Source: Antitrichia curtipendula (Eukaryota; Streptophyta; Bryopsida; Hypnales; Leucodontaceae). From it: a DNA stretch of 64,000 nt. Position numbers and translations under genes: made by a program. The notes below the pieces were generated by a model. That model was given only the letters and a program-made list of their open reading frames with translations. It had not been told where the DNA came from and did not search any database. This document shows, piece by piece, positions 51,950-64,000 of this stretch (the stretch's first letter is position 1; each line of letters starts with the position of its first letter). The DNA lies in assembly GCA_951230915.1 (NCBI GenBank), contig OX579635.1, positions 47,492,001 to 47,556,000 on the forward strand. Direction: 5' to 3'.

Positions 51950-53994
51950 ACTCTAATTTTTTTTCCATCTTTCAAACTCCATTTCCCGTCTGACCTAAAT
52001 CCCATCATTCCTTCACCATTTCCCCCCCCCCAAAAGTGACCTACTCAACAAATTGTCCTACATCTAACCCTAATGCATTGCAATCATCTTCTTAGCATTT
52101 TTTCTTCCATTTCTTTTCACATTTTTCCACCAAGCTCTTCAAACACCTCATGCACACAAAATTGAGAGAGACAAGAGGGAGAGAGAGAGAGAGCTTGCAA
52201 CCCTAATTTTACTAATATCCACCTTCTAATGGATTATTTTTTCTAATTCCGTTCATCCATCACTATTTTATTGTAAAAACACTAATTTAATGTAAAATAC
52301 GCCAAATTAGTAAAAACTGCACTAATTTGGCGTAGACTACACTGATTTAGTGTAAATCCCTCTAAATTACTGGGTTTTTTCCAATTTTATTGTTTTTATC
52401 CTACTTTAGTAGTTCCTTCATTATTCTAGTGTTCTAGGAGTAATAGTTTTAAGCTTACTAACTTGTTTTTTGTTTTTTCACGTTTATTATTTTTTGAGAG
52501 TATTCATTTTACTTTTAGCTTCATTTCCTACTTGTAGTATTTTTGTTTTCATTTTTCGTTTATATTTTTGTACTTTCTATATTTTTTGTTTTCATTTTTA
52601 TCTTTTTTTATCTTTTTTATACTTTATATATTTTTTGGTTTCTCTAATATCATTTTCCATTTGTAGGATTTTGTTTTTCTTTTCCCAAGCATTTTAGTAG
52701 TTGCCTAATTTGATTACTTTACCAAATCTTGCTTAGAGTCTTTTTAGTTTTAAATCCCTATTTTTTCCTACAATTTTTCCTTTGTTTTCTCCTAATTGCA
52801 TTTTAAAGATTTTCACCCTAAACCCCTAAAGCTCCTATCACTATCTAACAAAAAAACTTCCTAATTCGTAGTTATGATTTAGTCCGGAGTACTAACACTT
52901 CCGGACTTGTAAATTCACAAACATTGTTTATATTTCCCATTTTATAAAATGTGAGCCAGTATGGTGATTCACATTGTCATTCACATAGATGCAAAGAAGT
53001 CTTTCTTGTGCACACATTTTTAGACAATCAAAAGTATGTTTTCATAATTTCACTAATTGCATTTGATCTCCATAAAGTTTTTACAAATTCCTTATTTCTG
53101 GTTTATCTCTTTTAATGCTTTTATTATTTTCTGACAATTTAAACAATAAAGCATCTTTAAGCATGAAATTTCTCCATTATTTTATTTTGTGCATAGCTTT
53201 TGGAAAAAATTCTTACGCAAATTTCTGTGGATAGAATATACGGAGTATTCTTCTAATTATCCATATTTTGTTTTACTTTTGAATGTTTTTTTCAAAAGCT
53301 CCTAGTACTCCTAATACTCCCTTCTAAAATGGCCAAATGCAATAAAATTAAGAAGGGTTGCATGCTCTCATTCAAGTCATTCAACTAATGTAACATAAAA
53401 AATTTCTATAAAAATATTTATTGTAATTATATTAATACAAAATAGGTCTTTTTTAACCACTTAAGGATCAAACATTTAAATGAAATTGCAAACAATAGAT
53501 GAATATAAAACATAACCTATCAAAAACAAATTGAATAAATAAGTAATATAAATTTCTTTTAAAACTACCAAAATTTTAACTTAATAGTTTGAACTTAAAG
53601 AAAAAAAATACTATACAAATTTTTGTTTACTTCATTAAGTTTTAATTCTAAGTTGCATTATATAACATATCTTTAGATTTTTAGAAATTTAGAGTACGCT
53701 TTTGTCTTTGGTGTATATTCACCTTATAAGACACTCCAATTAAATAATATCCTTTGTTCAACTGCACATTGTGAAATAAAAAAAATTAGATACAGCACCC
53801 ATGGCTCTAATGACTCCCTCAAATTGAAAAGAAGGTTCCCAAAAACTTTTGTAAATCAAAATTGTATGAAAATTCAAGTCTTTTTTTGTGTATGATTTCT
53901 TAGAATTTTTATAATTCAAGAAGATTAAAGGTTCTATATAACTTTATTTAATGAAGAAAATTCTAAAAACCATTATTCCAATGACAACATTTAA

Positions 53995-54939
53995 CCCCTA
54001 AAGGTTTTTGACTATGTTTTCACAAAAAAACGCTCCCAAACTGCCATTTCTAGTACAAGTACCAAATCTTGGAAAAAAAAAAATTTGGACACATGTAACC
54101 GTAGGATCTTGTAGTAAACTAGTTTGAGAAGATGTGGAAAAAATTTCAGAAATTTACACCGTGTAGATTGCAAGATATTAGCATTTGAAGTGACAAAAAA
54201 CCTTTTTTTGTCCCTGCGAAAAACCGGGCAGCTGCACTTCACATGGTCACATTTGTATGAAAAAATGTCCAAAATGGTGGTAACTCTTTGGACTCATTCT
54301 TCAAAGAAAGTTAGCTACATGCTTGAAAAATTTCAGATCATTTGGAAATGTACAACATATAGGAAAAAAATAGTAAGTAGAAAGAAGTAGAAAATGATTC
54401 AAAACACTAAATTGTTAAGGATTTAATTATGGAATTGAAAAATGCCAATCCAAACGATTGTAATGTTGTAATAAACAATCTACACCTTGTGTTTATATTT
54501 TTTTCCAAAAATATTGAAAATTGAGTTAAATAAAGGACTCCAAAGTTTATTTTAGAGTAGAGATTCCATAACTACCCGCAAACTACCCACAACTAAAATT
54601 CCTCATAACTTTCATCTCATAAATCAAAGTGGGATGATTCAAAGCTTTCCTTGTGCACATAAATCTAGAGAACCAATTTCAAATTTTTATTTCTCTAGAA
54701 AATGATTTTTAAAGAAGTTTTTTTTGCTGCCCAGGCTGCCCGCCGAACAATGAAAACTACATATCATACCATAACTTTTTAACCATGTGGTCAAAAGTTA
54801 TGAAAATTGTTGGGCCCTAAAGCTACTCCTTGGGCACGTCTTGTGTGAAAATTTCAAAGAAAAAAAATAAAAATTCCATTCGTGGTGAGCTGCCCAAAAA
54901 CGCTATGTTGTCAAAAAACGGTGTTTGGTCCTTTAGGGG
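53995..54939 (-). mobile_element. Non-autonomous TTAA-flanked element (945 bp), inverted copy
   Basis: The termini CCCCTAAAG (53995-54003) and CTTTAGGGG (54931-54939) are perfect, with TTAA on both sides (53991-53994 and 54940-54943). It is the reverse orientation of the 37870 copy: its left end reads GGTTTTTGACTATGTTTT, which is the complement of that copy's right end. No coding frame. Confidence 0.85.
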
Positions 54940-54943
54940 TTAA

Positions 54944-57894
54944 ATTGAAATTGGTTTCCGAATTGATGTATAAAAGATGTTAATTTGAAACACAATGTTC
55001 CTATAAGACTAAACATCTAAAGCTCTACATTGTCAAAGCCACCATAAGTACATGACATGAAGCCCTATAATTTTTTTAAGTCACATCTTTTGAATTCTAT
55101 AATTGAAACCACTAATGTTTTTGTGCATTCCTACATATGGGTTCGTTTCCTACAAGACTGCTTGAAAAGCCTTTTCATCTATGCTCACTTCTTTTAGATT
55201 CTACCATGTGAATGTATATGTTACTTAAAAAAATAAGTATCTATTTCAAACGATAGTTGTTTTGGGTGCTAGTGAATTTCTTCTTGTGACTTCTAATACA
55301 TCCTAATCTCCATTTTACTTGAAGCATCATTTTACATTATTTCAATGATGAGAACAGATTTATGAAATTGCATCAAACAATATTTTTCAATAATTTTTTT
55401 CAAACTTCAAAATATTTCTAAGAGGACATTTATTAAATTTCCACCTTCAAAATTTTTTTAATTCAAAAACTTTAGTTAGTAGTCATTGGTAACAAGGAGA
55501 AAAATAAAGTCCAAATATCTACTAATACATCGCATATATATATTTCAACTATTACAATAATTGTTCAAATAGAAAAACAACTCAATGGTTTTGTTTGAGT
55601 GGTTCATGCTTTGGTGATAATTTGTATATATTTTATACAATTGATTTCAAGTTGAATTTCATCAAAAGTAAGTGATGTTTTAGTTGTATTCCACTTTAAA
55701 TAACTATTTCAAGCCTAAGAAGAAAAATATCACTAAATTGTGATTTATAATGATTCTAAAAATGTTTTAAAAGTAATTTTTTCACATTTATAATGCTTAA
55801 ATAAAAGATTTTTTTTTGGTGTAGATATTATTTAACATAACTTTTTTAAATTTTAATAAAAAAATACCATATTAATAATATTTTGACAATATTTTATTCT
55901 TATTTGATGTGACATTTTCACTTTTATTTTTTGAACTAAAATAAATAAATTATAAAGAATAAATACCTACTACTAGTATTTAAATTTGTATAAAGTAATT
56001 GTCATCCTACATTTAATGAATATAATTGCATATTTTATTTTAGTGCAATTTTTTGTCTCAAGATTTTTTAATATTTTTTAATGTTAATCATTTGATATTA
56101 CATACTTGATTTTTATAATTATATAACTATACAATGTTTTGACACATTAAACTAATTTATTTTGTAAATATAAAATAAATCATTTTACATTTGTAATAAT
56201 TAAAAATATGTATTATTACCGATAGTAAATTGAAAATTTGTATTTTAAAATTAAAACATCATGACCTCAGTTGAATAGATGCAGTTTAGGATTTAAAAAC
56301 TACAAATTTTTTGCTTATAAGACAATAGCTAAACATTCAAATCTTTATTTATTTATAATATATAAAATTAAAATTAAAAATTAAATTCAATGAAAAAATC
56401 TTCCACGTACTCTTCATCTTTAACTTATATTCTTACATAATGGTTAGAAAATAATTTTTGTTGCTCACCAATTGGAAGTAAAGATTCACTTAAATCTTAT
56501 GATTGTTTTAGTATGAACATTTCATTGGATATTTTTTGTCCATCAATATAATTTTATTCAATTTGACGTAGCTATAACATTTTTTTATACATACACAACT
56601 TATTAAGTGAGAAAAACAAACAAAACTATACATATATTTGGACATGATTTGTAATAAGGTAGCATCTAGACTCTTCAAAGTAGAATTGGCTAGATTAGAC
56701 TTTACAAGTGCCTTATAAATGAATTCTAATTATCTTCAGAATTAACTAATTAAATTTTTTTTATTGTACTATTGATAGGCTATTTGCAACACAATGGTGA
56801 TTTGGTTTACAATTTTTTTTTATAATTCCAATGATGTTGCATTTGCAATAAATCTTGATGAGATCACAATACATGCAAGTTTTTTTGTAACTTATTGATT
56901 GACATGTATCTTATATATTTATCAATTCATAAAAGGTTTTCATAATAGTAATGAGCATCATCTAATCTTACTATGAATGTATGCATTTTTTGGCAATGAA
57001 TAAGTAGTACTTGTCAATAATAATATTATTTGCCTTTGCTACCTATGAATAATCTTAAGATTTCCAATCCTTTACTTTGTGCTCGTTGAAGTTGGTTGTT
57101 TATATAATGTAGAATTCAATATAATCTTCAATTGAAAGTCTTAAAATTTCAACAAAAAAGTATACAATCAAAGCACTTGAAAATTCAAAAAAATGTAAAT
57201 AAGGTCTAGCCATCTTCATCAACTTGTTAGATTTGCACACTTGTGATGTGGACGGGTTAACTTGGCTTCCAATACAACCAAAAATATGACAAGGGTACAT
57301 CAATGTATTTCCGGTGGTTCATCGCCTAGGTTTCGATGGTCACAAGTGGTTGCAGTTGGTAGTGACATACCTTTAATTTGAGGTAGATTGGAAAAAATTC
57401 AATGTTATCAACGATATTGTTGAGCTTTCACTTCTAATATTGTACAATTATGTAGGCAAGCTTCACATTGGTGGTCAAAAATCAAGACAAATAACTCTCT
57501 TGGTTATGTCTTTTTATGAGCTTTCACTTTCAATATCATACATATAAGTGGGCTTTATAACAGTGACAAGAAGTTACAAAAATAATTCAATCTCTTCATT
57601 ATAACCCTTGTTAAGCTTTTACTTTTGATATCGTACTTGTACATGGGCTTTACAATAGTGACACGAAGTTAAAACAAATAATTCTTTTGGCCATGGCCCT
57701 TGGTTTAGAGCCCTTGGCTATGAACCAATTTTTTATATAATCACCTATTAATCACATTCACTAATATAAAGTAGAATGACCATGCTATTATTTGAAAGTG
57801 TTTTTTACAATGGAATTATAAATTTAAATTTTTTTGTGATATAATAAATTATATATTGCAATAAAAGATTAAAAGTTTGAAAAACGTTTTATCT
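54944..57894. other. AT-rich intergenic DNA
   Basis: Nothing recognisable as a gene or bounded repeat is seen; the sequence is extremely AT-rich from about 55400 to 56640. A segment near 57430-57670 contains two similar stretches (GAGCTTTCACTT / AAGCTTTTACTT followed by similar downstream sequence), an old local duplication. Confidence 0.35.
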
Positions 57895-57898
57895 TTAA

Positions 57899-58449
57899 CT
57901 CCTAAAAAATCAAGGCACAATTCAAGCAAAAATTGTGAAAAATTGCCACTTTTTAAAGTAGTGAAAAAAAAAATAGAAAAGAAGTTGTTTTTCAAATTTG
58001 AACTATACAAATTTGTGCTAGAATACTGTAGGAATGTACAAAAAAAAATTCAAAAACTTTGACCTTAGAGATGGAAAGATTATAACATTTGAAGTTATAA
58101 AAAAAAGTTTTTTTTTCAACTTGCCTAATAGGGCAAGAAGACTTTAACTCCTCCTAGAGTAAATTTTGTATATTACACTTGGTCATTTTTTACGTTTGCA
58201 TCTTGTATCATGTATATTATATGCCTGCCAAATTTGAAAATTATAAGAGGAATTTTGCATATACTACTCAAAGCTACTTAGGTTGCCCCAAAAGTTCAGG
58301 GCAGTATAACTTTTGATCCAAGTACCTAATTAGTCACTCCAAATTCACAGCTTCTGTCAAAATTTTGTAAACATTTGACCAAAATAGACTTCATAGGAAC
58401 GTATTGGACATTTCTTGCATATGTTGAATAGACACTTGGTGTTTAGGGG
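57899..58449. mobile_element. Short member of the TTAA element family (551 bp)
   Basis: TTAA (57895-57898) is followed by CTCCTAAAA. The right end reads GTTTAGGGG followed by TTAA (58450-58453). The interior contains a degenerate form of the family core (ACTTTGACCTTAGAGATGG then ATTTGAAGT). It is shorter and more diverged than the 0.9 kb members. Confidence 0.6.
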
Positions 58450-58821
58450 TTAATAATAATTCTATAATTAATGCAACAAACATTAATTTTTGGTATTAAA
58501 ATTGCATTCCAACAATAAATTCTATATTCAAAACAACATTCAGTAATTTTTTGAATAGGAACCCACATTTCTTGGGGGGATAACAGGATCATCTTAAATA
58601 TTCTAGAAGTGATCTTCCTGTAAAATTTTGGTAACCATAAAACCTTTAAATTTTTAACAAGCAGGTTTCTATATCATTTTCATCTATTTTTAGCCTTGAT
58701 TAATATAGCCTTTATATATGAGATCTAATGAAAAGTGAATTATGACCATTTTTTCTCTACTAGCACTTAATATTAAAACATAAAATCCACTCACCATCCA
58801 TCGTCTTTCCCCCTCTTTTAA

Positions 58822-60332
58822 TCCCTAAAAGTCCCAATGCCTTTTTTCATCATATTCCACTCAAAATTGACATTTCTATTGCTATGGGTCAAAAAACTTT
58901 AGAAATTATTTTTTTGCATATCAAACTACAGGATCTTGTACTAGAATGTACATAAATGTGGAAGAAAATTTCAAAACTTTGACAACGTGGATTGCAAGAT
59001 ACTTGTCTTTGAATTGAAAATTATTTCTTTTGCATCTTGCTTGCCTAGATTTTAAGCCTTTGAATCTTATTTGCTTAATATTTTTGCATTGTCAATGTTG
59101 AATTAAAAAAAATTATGTTGAAGAACTAAGTTGAAAGTTTGGGATTTTTTTTTCAAAAAATACACAATTGGTTTCATTGTTTAAAAATTTATTAATCCTT
59201 AAACTACTGGGGGTGTTTGAGCAAAGTCCTTGTTTTCTTGACTAGCTCTTGTAACAAGCATAATCCCTCATTTGTGTAGAATGATTTTGATGATTGCCAC
59301 CATTGAAATGAAACAATAATTATTTAGCTTTCCTATAAAATAAAAAATGAATAAAATTGCAATTTTTTTGAAAAAATGCCACCATTGACAAGATTGATGA
59401 AAGATGTTCGGTTAGGGAGTACTTTGTATGTATGCTGAAATCAAAATGTTGAAATTGGAATGCTGAAAAGTGCTCCAAAAATTCTGATTTTTTTACCACA
59501 TATGCATATCATCATAATATTGTTGTGTAATTTTTTTCAAATCAATTTGAGGTGTAGAAAAAAATGTGTGAGAATGTAAAGTAATGGCCTAAGATGCCTT
59601 TTTTATTTTCAAAAAATTCACCAAAAATTGCACACTCAATCATTTCTCAATCGGATTGCACCAACAAATTTAGAAGAGAAAATCATGTAGGGTCTCTTTG
59701 TTGCTTATAAATTGTTAGTGAGGTTCACATATCAATTTTATTACAAATGTAGTTGTAGAAACCATGTGGTGGCCTTATGGTCCTTTATGGGTTAAGTAGA
59801 AGTAGGCTAAGATTGAACAAAATTTAAATCATTAATAGCTTTTAGAAAAAATTCAAATACAATAATTTTGCAGGTGAATTTTTTTTGTCAAGCAAACTTA
59901 ACCCTTTCAAATTTTTATTTTTTTTAAATAGAAAAAATTGCATTAAAAAAAAAATCTTATAAGTAATTTTTTCAGGAAGATGCTTAGATTGCCCCCAAAC
60001 CAAGGCTTTATAACTTTCTCATCACTAGTCTAAAGAGAATGAATCAAATCTCTCTCAATATATAAAAATATTTTTTTCTATGAGAAAAAAATTGAAATTT
60101 TTTATTTTGACTTTATTTATTTATTTTTGTTGCCCATTGAACCTTGTTTTGGGCCTAGGGTAGTATAACTTTGCTTTTAGGCACCGATTGAAAGAAAAAA
60201 TTATATTCCGAGAAAACTAGTGCATTTTTCTATCTTCAAAAAAAATTCAAAAAGCCAAGATGAAAATTGAGACTATAGGAGCCTACCAAAATTCATTTTG
60301 TCCCCTAAGAGAACAAATGGGACTTTTAGAGG
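58822..60332. mobile_element. Second ~0.9 kb TTAA-type element (copy 1), carrying a nested insertion
   Basis: TTAA (58818-58821) is followed by TCCCTAAAAGTCCCA. The right end reads TGGGACTTTTAGAGG followed by TCAA, an inverted match to the left end. Removing the nested insertion at 59196-59795 leaves about 911 bp, collinear with copy 2 at 61473-63330. It shares a core (AGGATCTTGTA, ACGTGGATTGCAAGATA) with the 37870 family on the opposite strand, so the two families are related. Confidence 0.7.
59196..59791. mobile_element. Nested TTAA-flanked insertion (596 bp)
   Basis: TTAA at 59192-59195 and again at 59792-59795 flank a segment starting TCCTTAAAC and ending TCCTTTATGGG. The sister element at 61473 has no insertion here: it reads straight through a single TTAA (61858-61861). 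This shows the TTAA duplication directly. The termini are degenerate versions of the family ends. Confidence 0.75.
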
Positions 60333-61468
60333 TCAAACAAAATAAATTCTACAATAAATAAAAAAGATTCGAGATAACCCTAAAGTAGTTCAAGTTGAAT
60401 AGAGATTTAAAGATTTAATATACTTCATATCAAAAGACATATTATTAATACTACAATCACTATTACAAATATAGTCTTCACTAAATTCTCATTTAGCATT
60501 TTGGTCCATCCAAAACATTGTACAATCTAAATAATGTAAACCCAAAACAATTTTTCTTATCTTTTAGCTCTTCTCCCTTTAATTCTATACCATATACTAG
60601 TCGTCTAAAGTCTCAAACCTTACAATAGACAAATATATCAATGAACTCTCTTGTAACAACCATTACATCCATTACTACCTCCAAATCCTACTTAGGAATT
60701 CCCTCTATTCCTTAAACATTTCTATGCACCCACCGTCTACCCCTCTTTATATATATAAAATCAAATTTCATCATTTGTAGATTAGATTTCTTCTAAATTT
60801 TATGGCCCCCATGTATCAATAAAAGTATATAGGTTTGACATCACTCACGCTTGATTTCAAGACTTGACGTAGATTTTGAAATGAATAGACTTTTAACCTT
60901 GAAATGACAAAGACAATAGAAACAAATTGTCCAATGAGTGACTTTAATTTGGAATTCTTGCATCTATTTATCCTTTGTGGAAGTTTCCATCCTTTTAGCA
61001 TTTTTTTTTTAACCTACTGAAACAATTGGACCAACCTTGTTAATTCTCTTCTACTTGTACCACAACAAAAGCATTGACCATGGCCTTAGGTTCTCTAACA
61101 AAGCCCACTTGAGTGATTAGGTTTATGTCCAATTTTAAAGTATTTAACAAATTTTTGTCAATTCTTACCTACATTTATTAGCGTCTACCACTAATTTGAA
61201 AATAATTGAACATTTTGGAATTAAATTGCTAAAAATACTTCTAAAAAATATTAGATTTATTCAATTTGGATGAAGTTTATTAATTTTAAATTAATAATAT
61301 GGATGAAAGTATGTATGAGGTGGATGTCAAAAAAACAAATAGAATTGAAAATGCATGTTGCTCTACTAAGAAGAAATTAGAATTTAAACGTTGTTATTTT
61401 CCATATGGAAGAAAGGAAGTTGCTCAAAGGCACCAATAAGTAAGGTGCGAGGTTTTTAAAGGTCACAT
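60333..61468. other. AT-rich spacer between two elements
   Basis: No gene is seen. It is AT-rich DNA between the two copies of the larger TTAA-type element. Confidence 0.35.
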
Positions 61469-61472
61469 TTAA

Positions 61473-63330
61473 CCACTAAAGGTCCAAGGCCTTTCTCTCA
61501 TCATTCCATTCAAATTAAAATTTCTCTTGCAAAATACAAAAACTTTAGAACTTGTTTATTTCGAATACAGTCTTACCGTAGGATCTTGCATTGGACTAGT
61601 ATTAGAATGTATAGAAGAAATTTTAGAAACTTTAACCACGTGGATTGCAAGATATTTGTATTTGAAGTAAAGAAAACTGGATTCTTTTGTACCTTGCTTC
61701 ACTAGATTTTAAAGCTTTTAATCTTTTTTGCTTAATGTTTTTGCACTACAATTATAGAATTAAAACATTTTTATGTTAAAGAATTGATATTATTGAGCAA
61801 AAGTCTAGGAAAAAAATTCAAAATATACACACTTGGTTTTCATTCTTTAAAAAATTATTAAGTGGATTGAAGCAGATATGAGATTGAAGGGAAAACTAAA
61901 TTGTTGATAAGTCTAAGACGGAATTGAAACACCATAATTCCAATAGTGAGATTGTTCTAGCAAGCAAATTAAACCATACTAATGTTTTTTAAATGTGAAA
62001 AATTGAGTTCAAAGATGAATTCTTTGAGTTATTTTTTCAAAAACATGCTTAGATTTCCCCCAAAACAAGACTCTCTATAACTTTCTCATCACTAGTCTAA
62101 ATAGAATGAATCAAATCTTCTATGTAGACAAAAGATACTTTTTAACCCCTAAAGAACCAACACACATTTTTTGGCAGTATAAAAATATTGGGCACATACC
62201 TGTGACTAGAGATTTGCACATTTCTGGCTGAAATTTTAGTAAAAGGTAGGGACAAGGAATATCTTTTATATGCACTAAATTTCAGGACATTTGGAAATAT
62301 GAGTCAAAAGTTATGGCCTAATATGTTGCTTTTTTTCCCTGTCAAGCAGTCTGGGCAGATTTTTAAAATCACTTTTTTCAAAAACAAAAATTTGAAATTG
62401 ATTTTCTAGAGTTATATCTACGTGGAAAGCTTTTAATCATTCAGTTTTGACCAATGAGTCAAAAGTTATGGGAAGTTTTAGTTTGTGGGCAATCATGGAT
62501 TCTCTACTCTAAAAATAAACTTTGAAGTCCTTTGACTTACTCAATTTTGAAGATTTTTTGAAAAAAATAAAACCATAGGATGTAAATTGTTTATATCAAC
62601 ATTGCAATTATTGGAATTGTCATTTTTCAATTCCATAATTAAATTGGTAACAATTTTGTATTTTGAATCATTCTCGACTTCTTTCTACTTACTATTTTTT
62701 TCCTATATGTTGTACAATTCCAAATGATGTGAAATTTTTTAAGCATGTAGCCAACTTGTCTAGGAAAAAGAATCCAAAAAAGCACCACCATTTGGGACAC
62801 TTTTTAATAGAAAAGTGAGCTTGTGAAGTGCAGCTGCCCTGTTTTTTGCATCGCCAAAAAAATGATTTTGGTGAATTTGAATGCTTATATCTTGCAATCT
62901 ACGCGGTGGAAATTTCTGAAGTTTTTACCACATGTTTTCAAGTCAGAATACTACAAGATCATACGGTTACATGTGTCAAAAAATGTTTTTTTTCAAAAAT
63001 TTGGTACTTGTAATAAAACGGCAGTTTTGGAACATTTTTGATGAAAATATAGTCAAAGAATTCAAGGGATTAAGAGAGTGAGAAATAAAATTTTGAAAAT
63101 TTTATTTTGACTTTTTGTAATTTTTTAGTCCTACCTGACAAATCCTATTTTAGACTTAGGGTGGCATAACTTTCGCTCCTTGGTATGAATAAAAATAAAA
63201 ATAATATTCTTCAAAAGCTAATGTAATTTTTTGTCTTCAAAAAAATTAAAAAATCACAACAATAATTGAGATTGTAGAAGCCTACCCAAAATTCATTTAG
63301 TCCCCTAAGCGGATAGTGGGACTTCATAGA
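61473..63330. mobile_element. Second ~0.9 kb TTAA-type element (copy 2), carrying a nested insertion
   Basis: TTAA (61469-61472) is followed by CCACTAAAGGTCCAAGG. The right end reads GTGGGACTTCATAGA followed by TTAT. Without the nested insertion (62146-63073) it is about 930 bp and collinear with copy 1, for example TTATAACTTTC(T)CATCACTAG-like sequence at about 62070 versus 60010, and CCCCTAAG near 63302 versus 60302. Confidence 0.7.
62146..63069 (+). mobile_element. Nested copy of the TTAA/CCCCTAAAG family (924 bp)
   Basis: TTAA (62142-62145) and left end CCCCTAAAG are intact. The right end has decayed to TTCAAGGGA followed by TTAA (63070-63073). The interior matches the 37870 copy (GGAAAGCTTTTAATCATTC, TATCTTGCAATCTACG). 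It is inserted in copy 2 of the larger element; copy 1 reads across the same point (about 60070-60080) without it. Confidence 0.8.
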
Positions 63331-63334
63331 TTAT

Positions 63335-64000
63335 GAGCTAAGAATTAATTTGGGGAGGTTACCCTTCTTAAAATATTTTCCTATAGAATTTTCTTGAAAG
63401 ACAAATGCAGTTGGAATATAATCTAAGTGGTTTCATATTTTTTTAAGATGTTTATAGAATTAGTTATGAATTTTGAAGTTGAAATGCAATCGTCAATAAA
63501 AGTATCCACCTCTTAAAATATACACTATTTGTACATTGTTAGTGCAATGAGAAAACAAAATGTACAGTAGAACCACCCATATCCAACTTGTAGAGTGCAA
63601 CTATTTCCAACCAAGATTGGAACATGTTTCCAACCAAACTTGATTTTTTTCTCCTTTGCAAAGTTGAGACTGTAAAGTCATGACACATGTCTTGATGTAG
63701 TGAGCACGAAAGTAGGAAGTAGTGAGCAAGAAAGTAATTATAGAATGATTGGAATTGGAAGACTTTATACATTGGGAATGGGTTGAAGCCAACTTTTGAC
63801 TTCCAAAATTCATAGTAATTTGAATTTAAGGAAAAAAATCACAGAAATAGCAATGCCTATCATTTCAATCTTTCTACAAGGCAATAAATTCTATTGTCTT
63901 CAAATCGCTTAAGTGGTCGACTATGGGTGGTTCTGCCATACCTCTATGTTAGAGAACACTTTTAGAGTTTGAGCGCTTTACGGACCTCCTACCATTGAGT
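63335..64000. other. AT-rich DNA to the window end
   Basis: Nothing supported as a gene; short minus-strand frames near 63540-63810 look like chance. Confidence 0.35.

Larger units (their letters stand above)
49729..53994. other. AT-rich region upstream of the PDI fragment
   Basis: Where the missing PDI exons would be expected, 49741-50035 is GC-richer and ends in a strong hairpin (49977-50031). Beyond it lies AT-rich DNA with a (TA)n run at about 50904-50925, a 179 bp tandem duplication at 51591-51949 and a (GA)n run at 52178-52194. A very T-rich plus-strand stretch covers 52440-52800. No gene is recognised. Confidence 0.45.

Noticed and set aside
52440..52700. Hydrophobic Phe/Leu-rich plus-strand frame as a membrane protein
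   Set aside because: The frame is a by-product of a T-rich tract (TTT/TTC codons); no start context, domain or splice structure.
52800..52830. AACCCCTAAAGC at about 52821 as another TTAA-element end
   Set aside because: No TTAA directly precedes it and the following sequence does not match the family.
50900..53300. Complete LTR retrotransposon in the 51-53 kb block
   Set aside because: I found no pair of long terminal repeats, primer-binding site or gag/pol frame; only a local tandem duplication is supported.
1..64000. CRISPR arrays, operons or bacterial regulatory sites
   Set aside because: The window is intron-rich nuclear plant DNA; no regularly spaced identical repeats of CRISPR type were seen.
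1..64000. tRNA or rRNA genes
   Set aside because: I noticed no rRNA sequence or tRNA cloverleaf with A and B boxes while reading, but a covariance-model scan would be needed to exclude tRNAs.

Overview
The window is nuclear DNA of a plant. Its genes are split into many short exons by 80-500 bp introns with GT-AG borders, and they encode plastid and cytosolic plant proteins. Exons have moderate GC; introns and intergenic DNA are strongly AT-rich. The overall look suggests a non-flowering, bryophyte-like land plant, but this is an inference and I cannot name the species. I rebuilt gene models by hand from splice borders, reading frame and knowledge of the families.

Layout: all six recognisable protein loci lie on the minus strand. 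(1) 759-7193: HDS/IspG, a plastid MEP-pathway enzyme, 19 exons. (2) 11178-14958: MGDG synthase, 8 exons, preceded by an in-frame upstream ORF that stops one codon before the main ATG. (3) 16403-20794 (or 20929): cytosolic-type aspartyl-tRNA synthetase, 10 exons. (4) 25940-27261: a small His-rich heavy-metal-associated (HMA) domain protein without a CaaX end, 4 exons. (5) 29264-34346: a conserved plant nuclear protein with a bromodomain-like segment; its 5' end is uncertain. (6) 47079-49728: a protein disulfide isomerase locus lacking its first catalytic domain, with the KDEL codons out of frame.

The remainder (20.9-25.9 kb, 35.9-47 kb and 49.7-64 kb) is AT-rich and holds repeats. The most notable is a family of non-autonomous DNA elements with ends CCCCTAAAG...CTTTAGGGG flanked by TTAA, a piggyBac-like signature. 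At 58.8-63.3 kb two related ~0.9 kb elements each carry a different nested insertion. Each copy therefore shows the unoccupied site of the other's insertion, and one of these comparisons shows the TTAA duplication directly. There is also a 516 bp element with perfect 22 bp terminal inverted repeats just upstream of the AspRS gene, a degenerate retroelement with RNase H and downstream ORF traces at 39-41 kb, and tandem repeats at 24.4 kb and 51.6 kb.

HDS and MGDG synthase both serve the plastid (isoprenoid precursors and thylakoid galactolipid). AspRS, the HMA protein, the nuclear protein and PDI are unrelated housekeeping-type genes, so no pathway cluster is implied.
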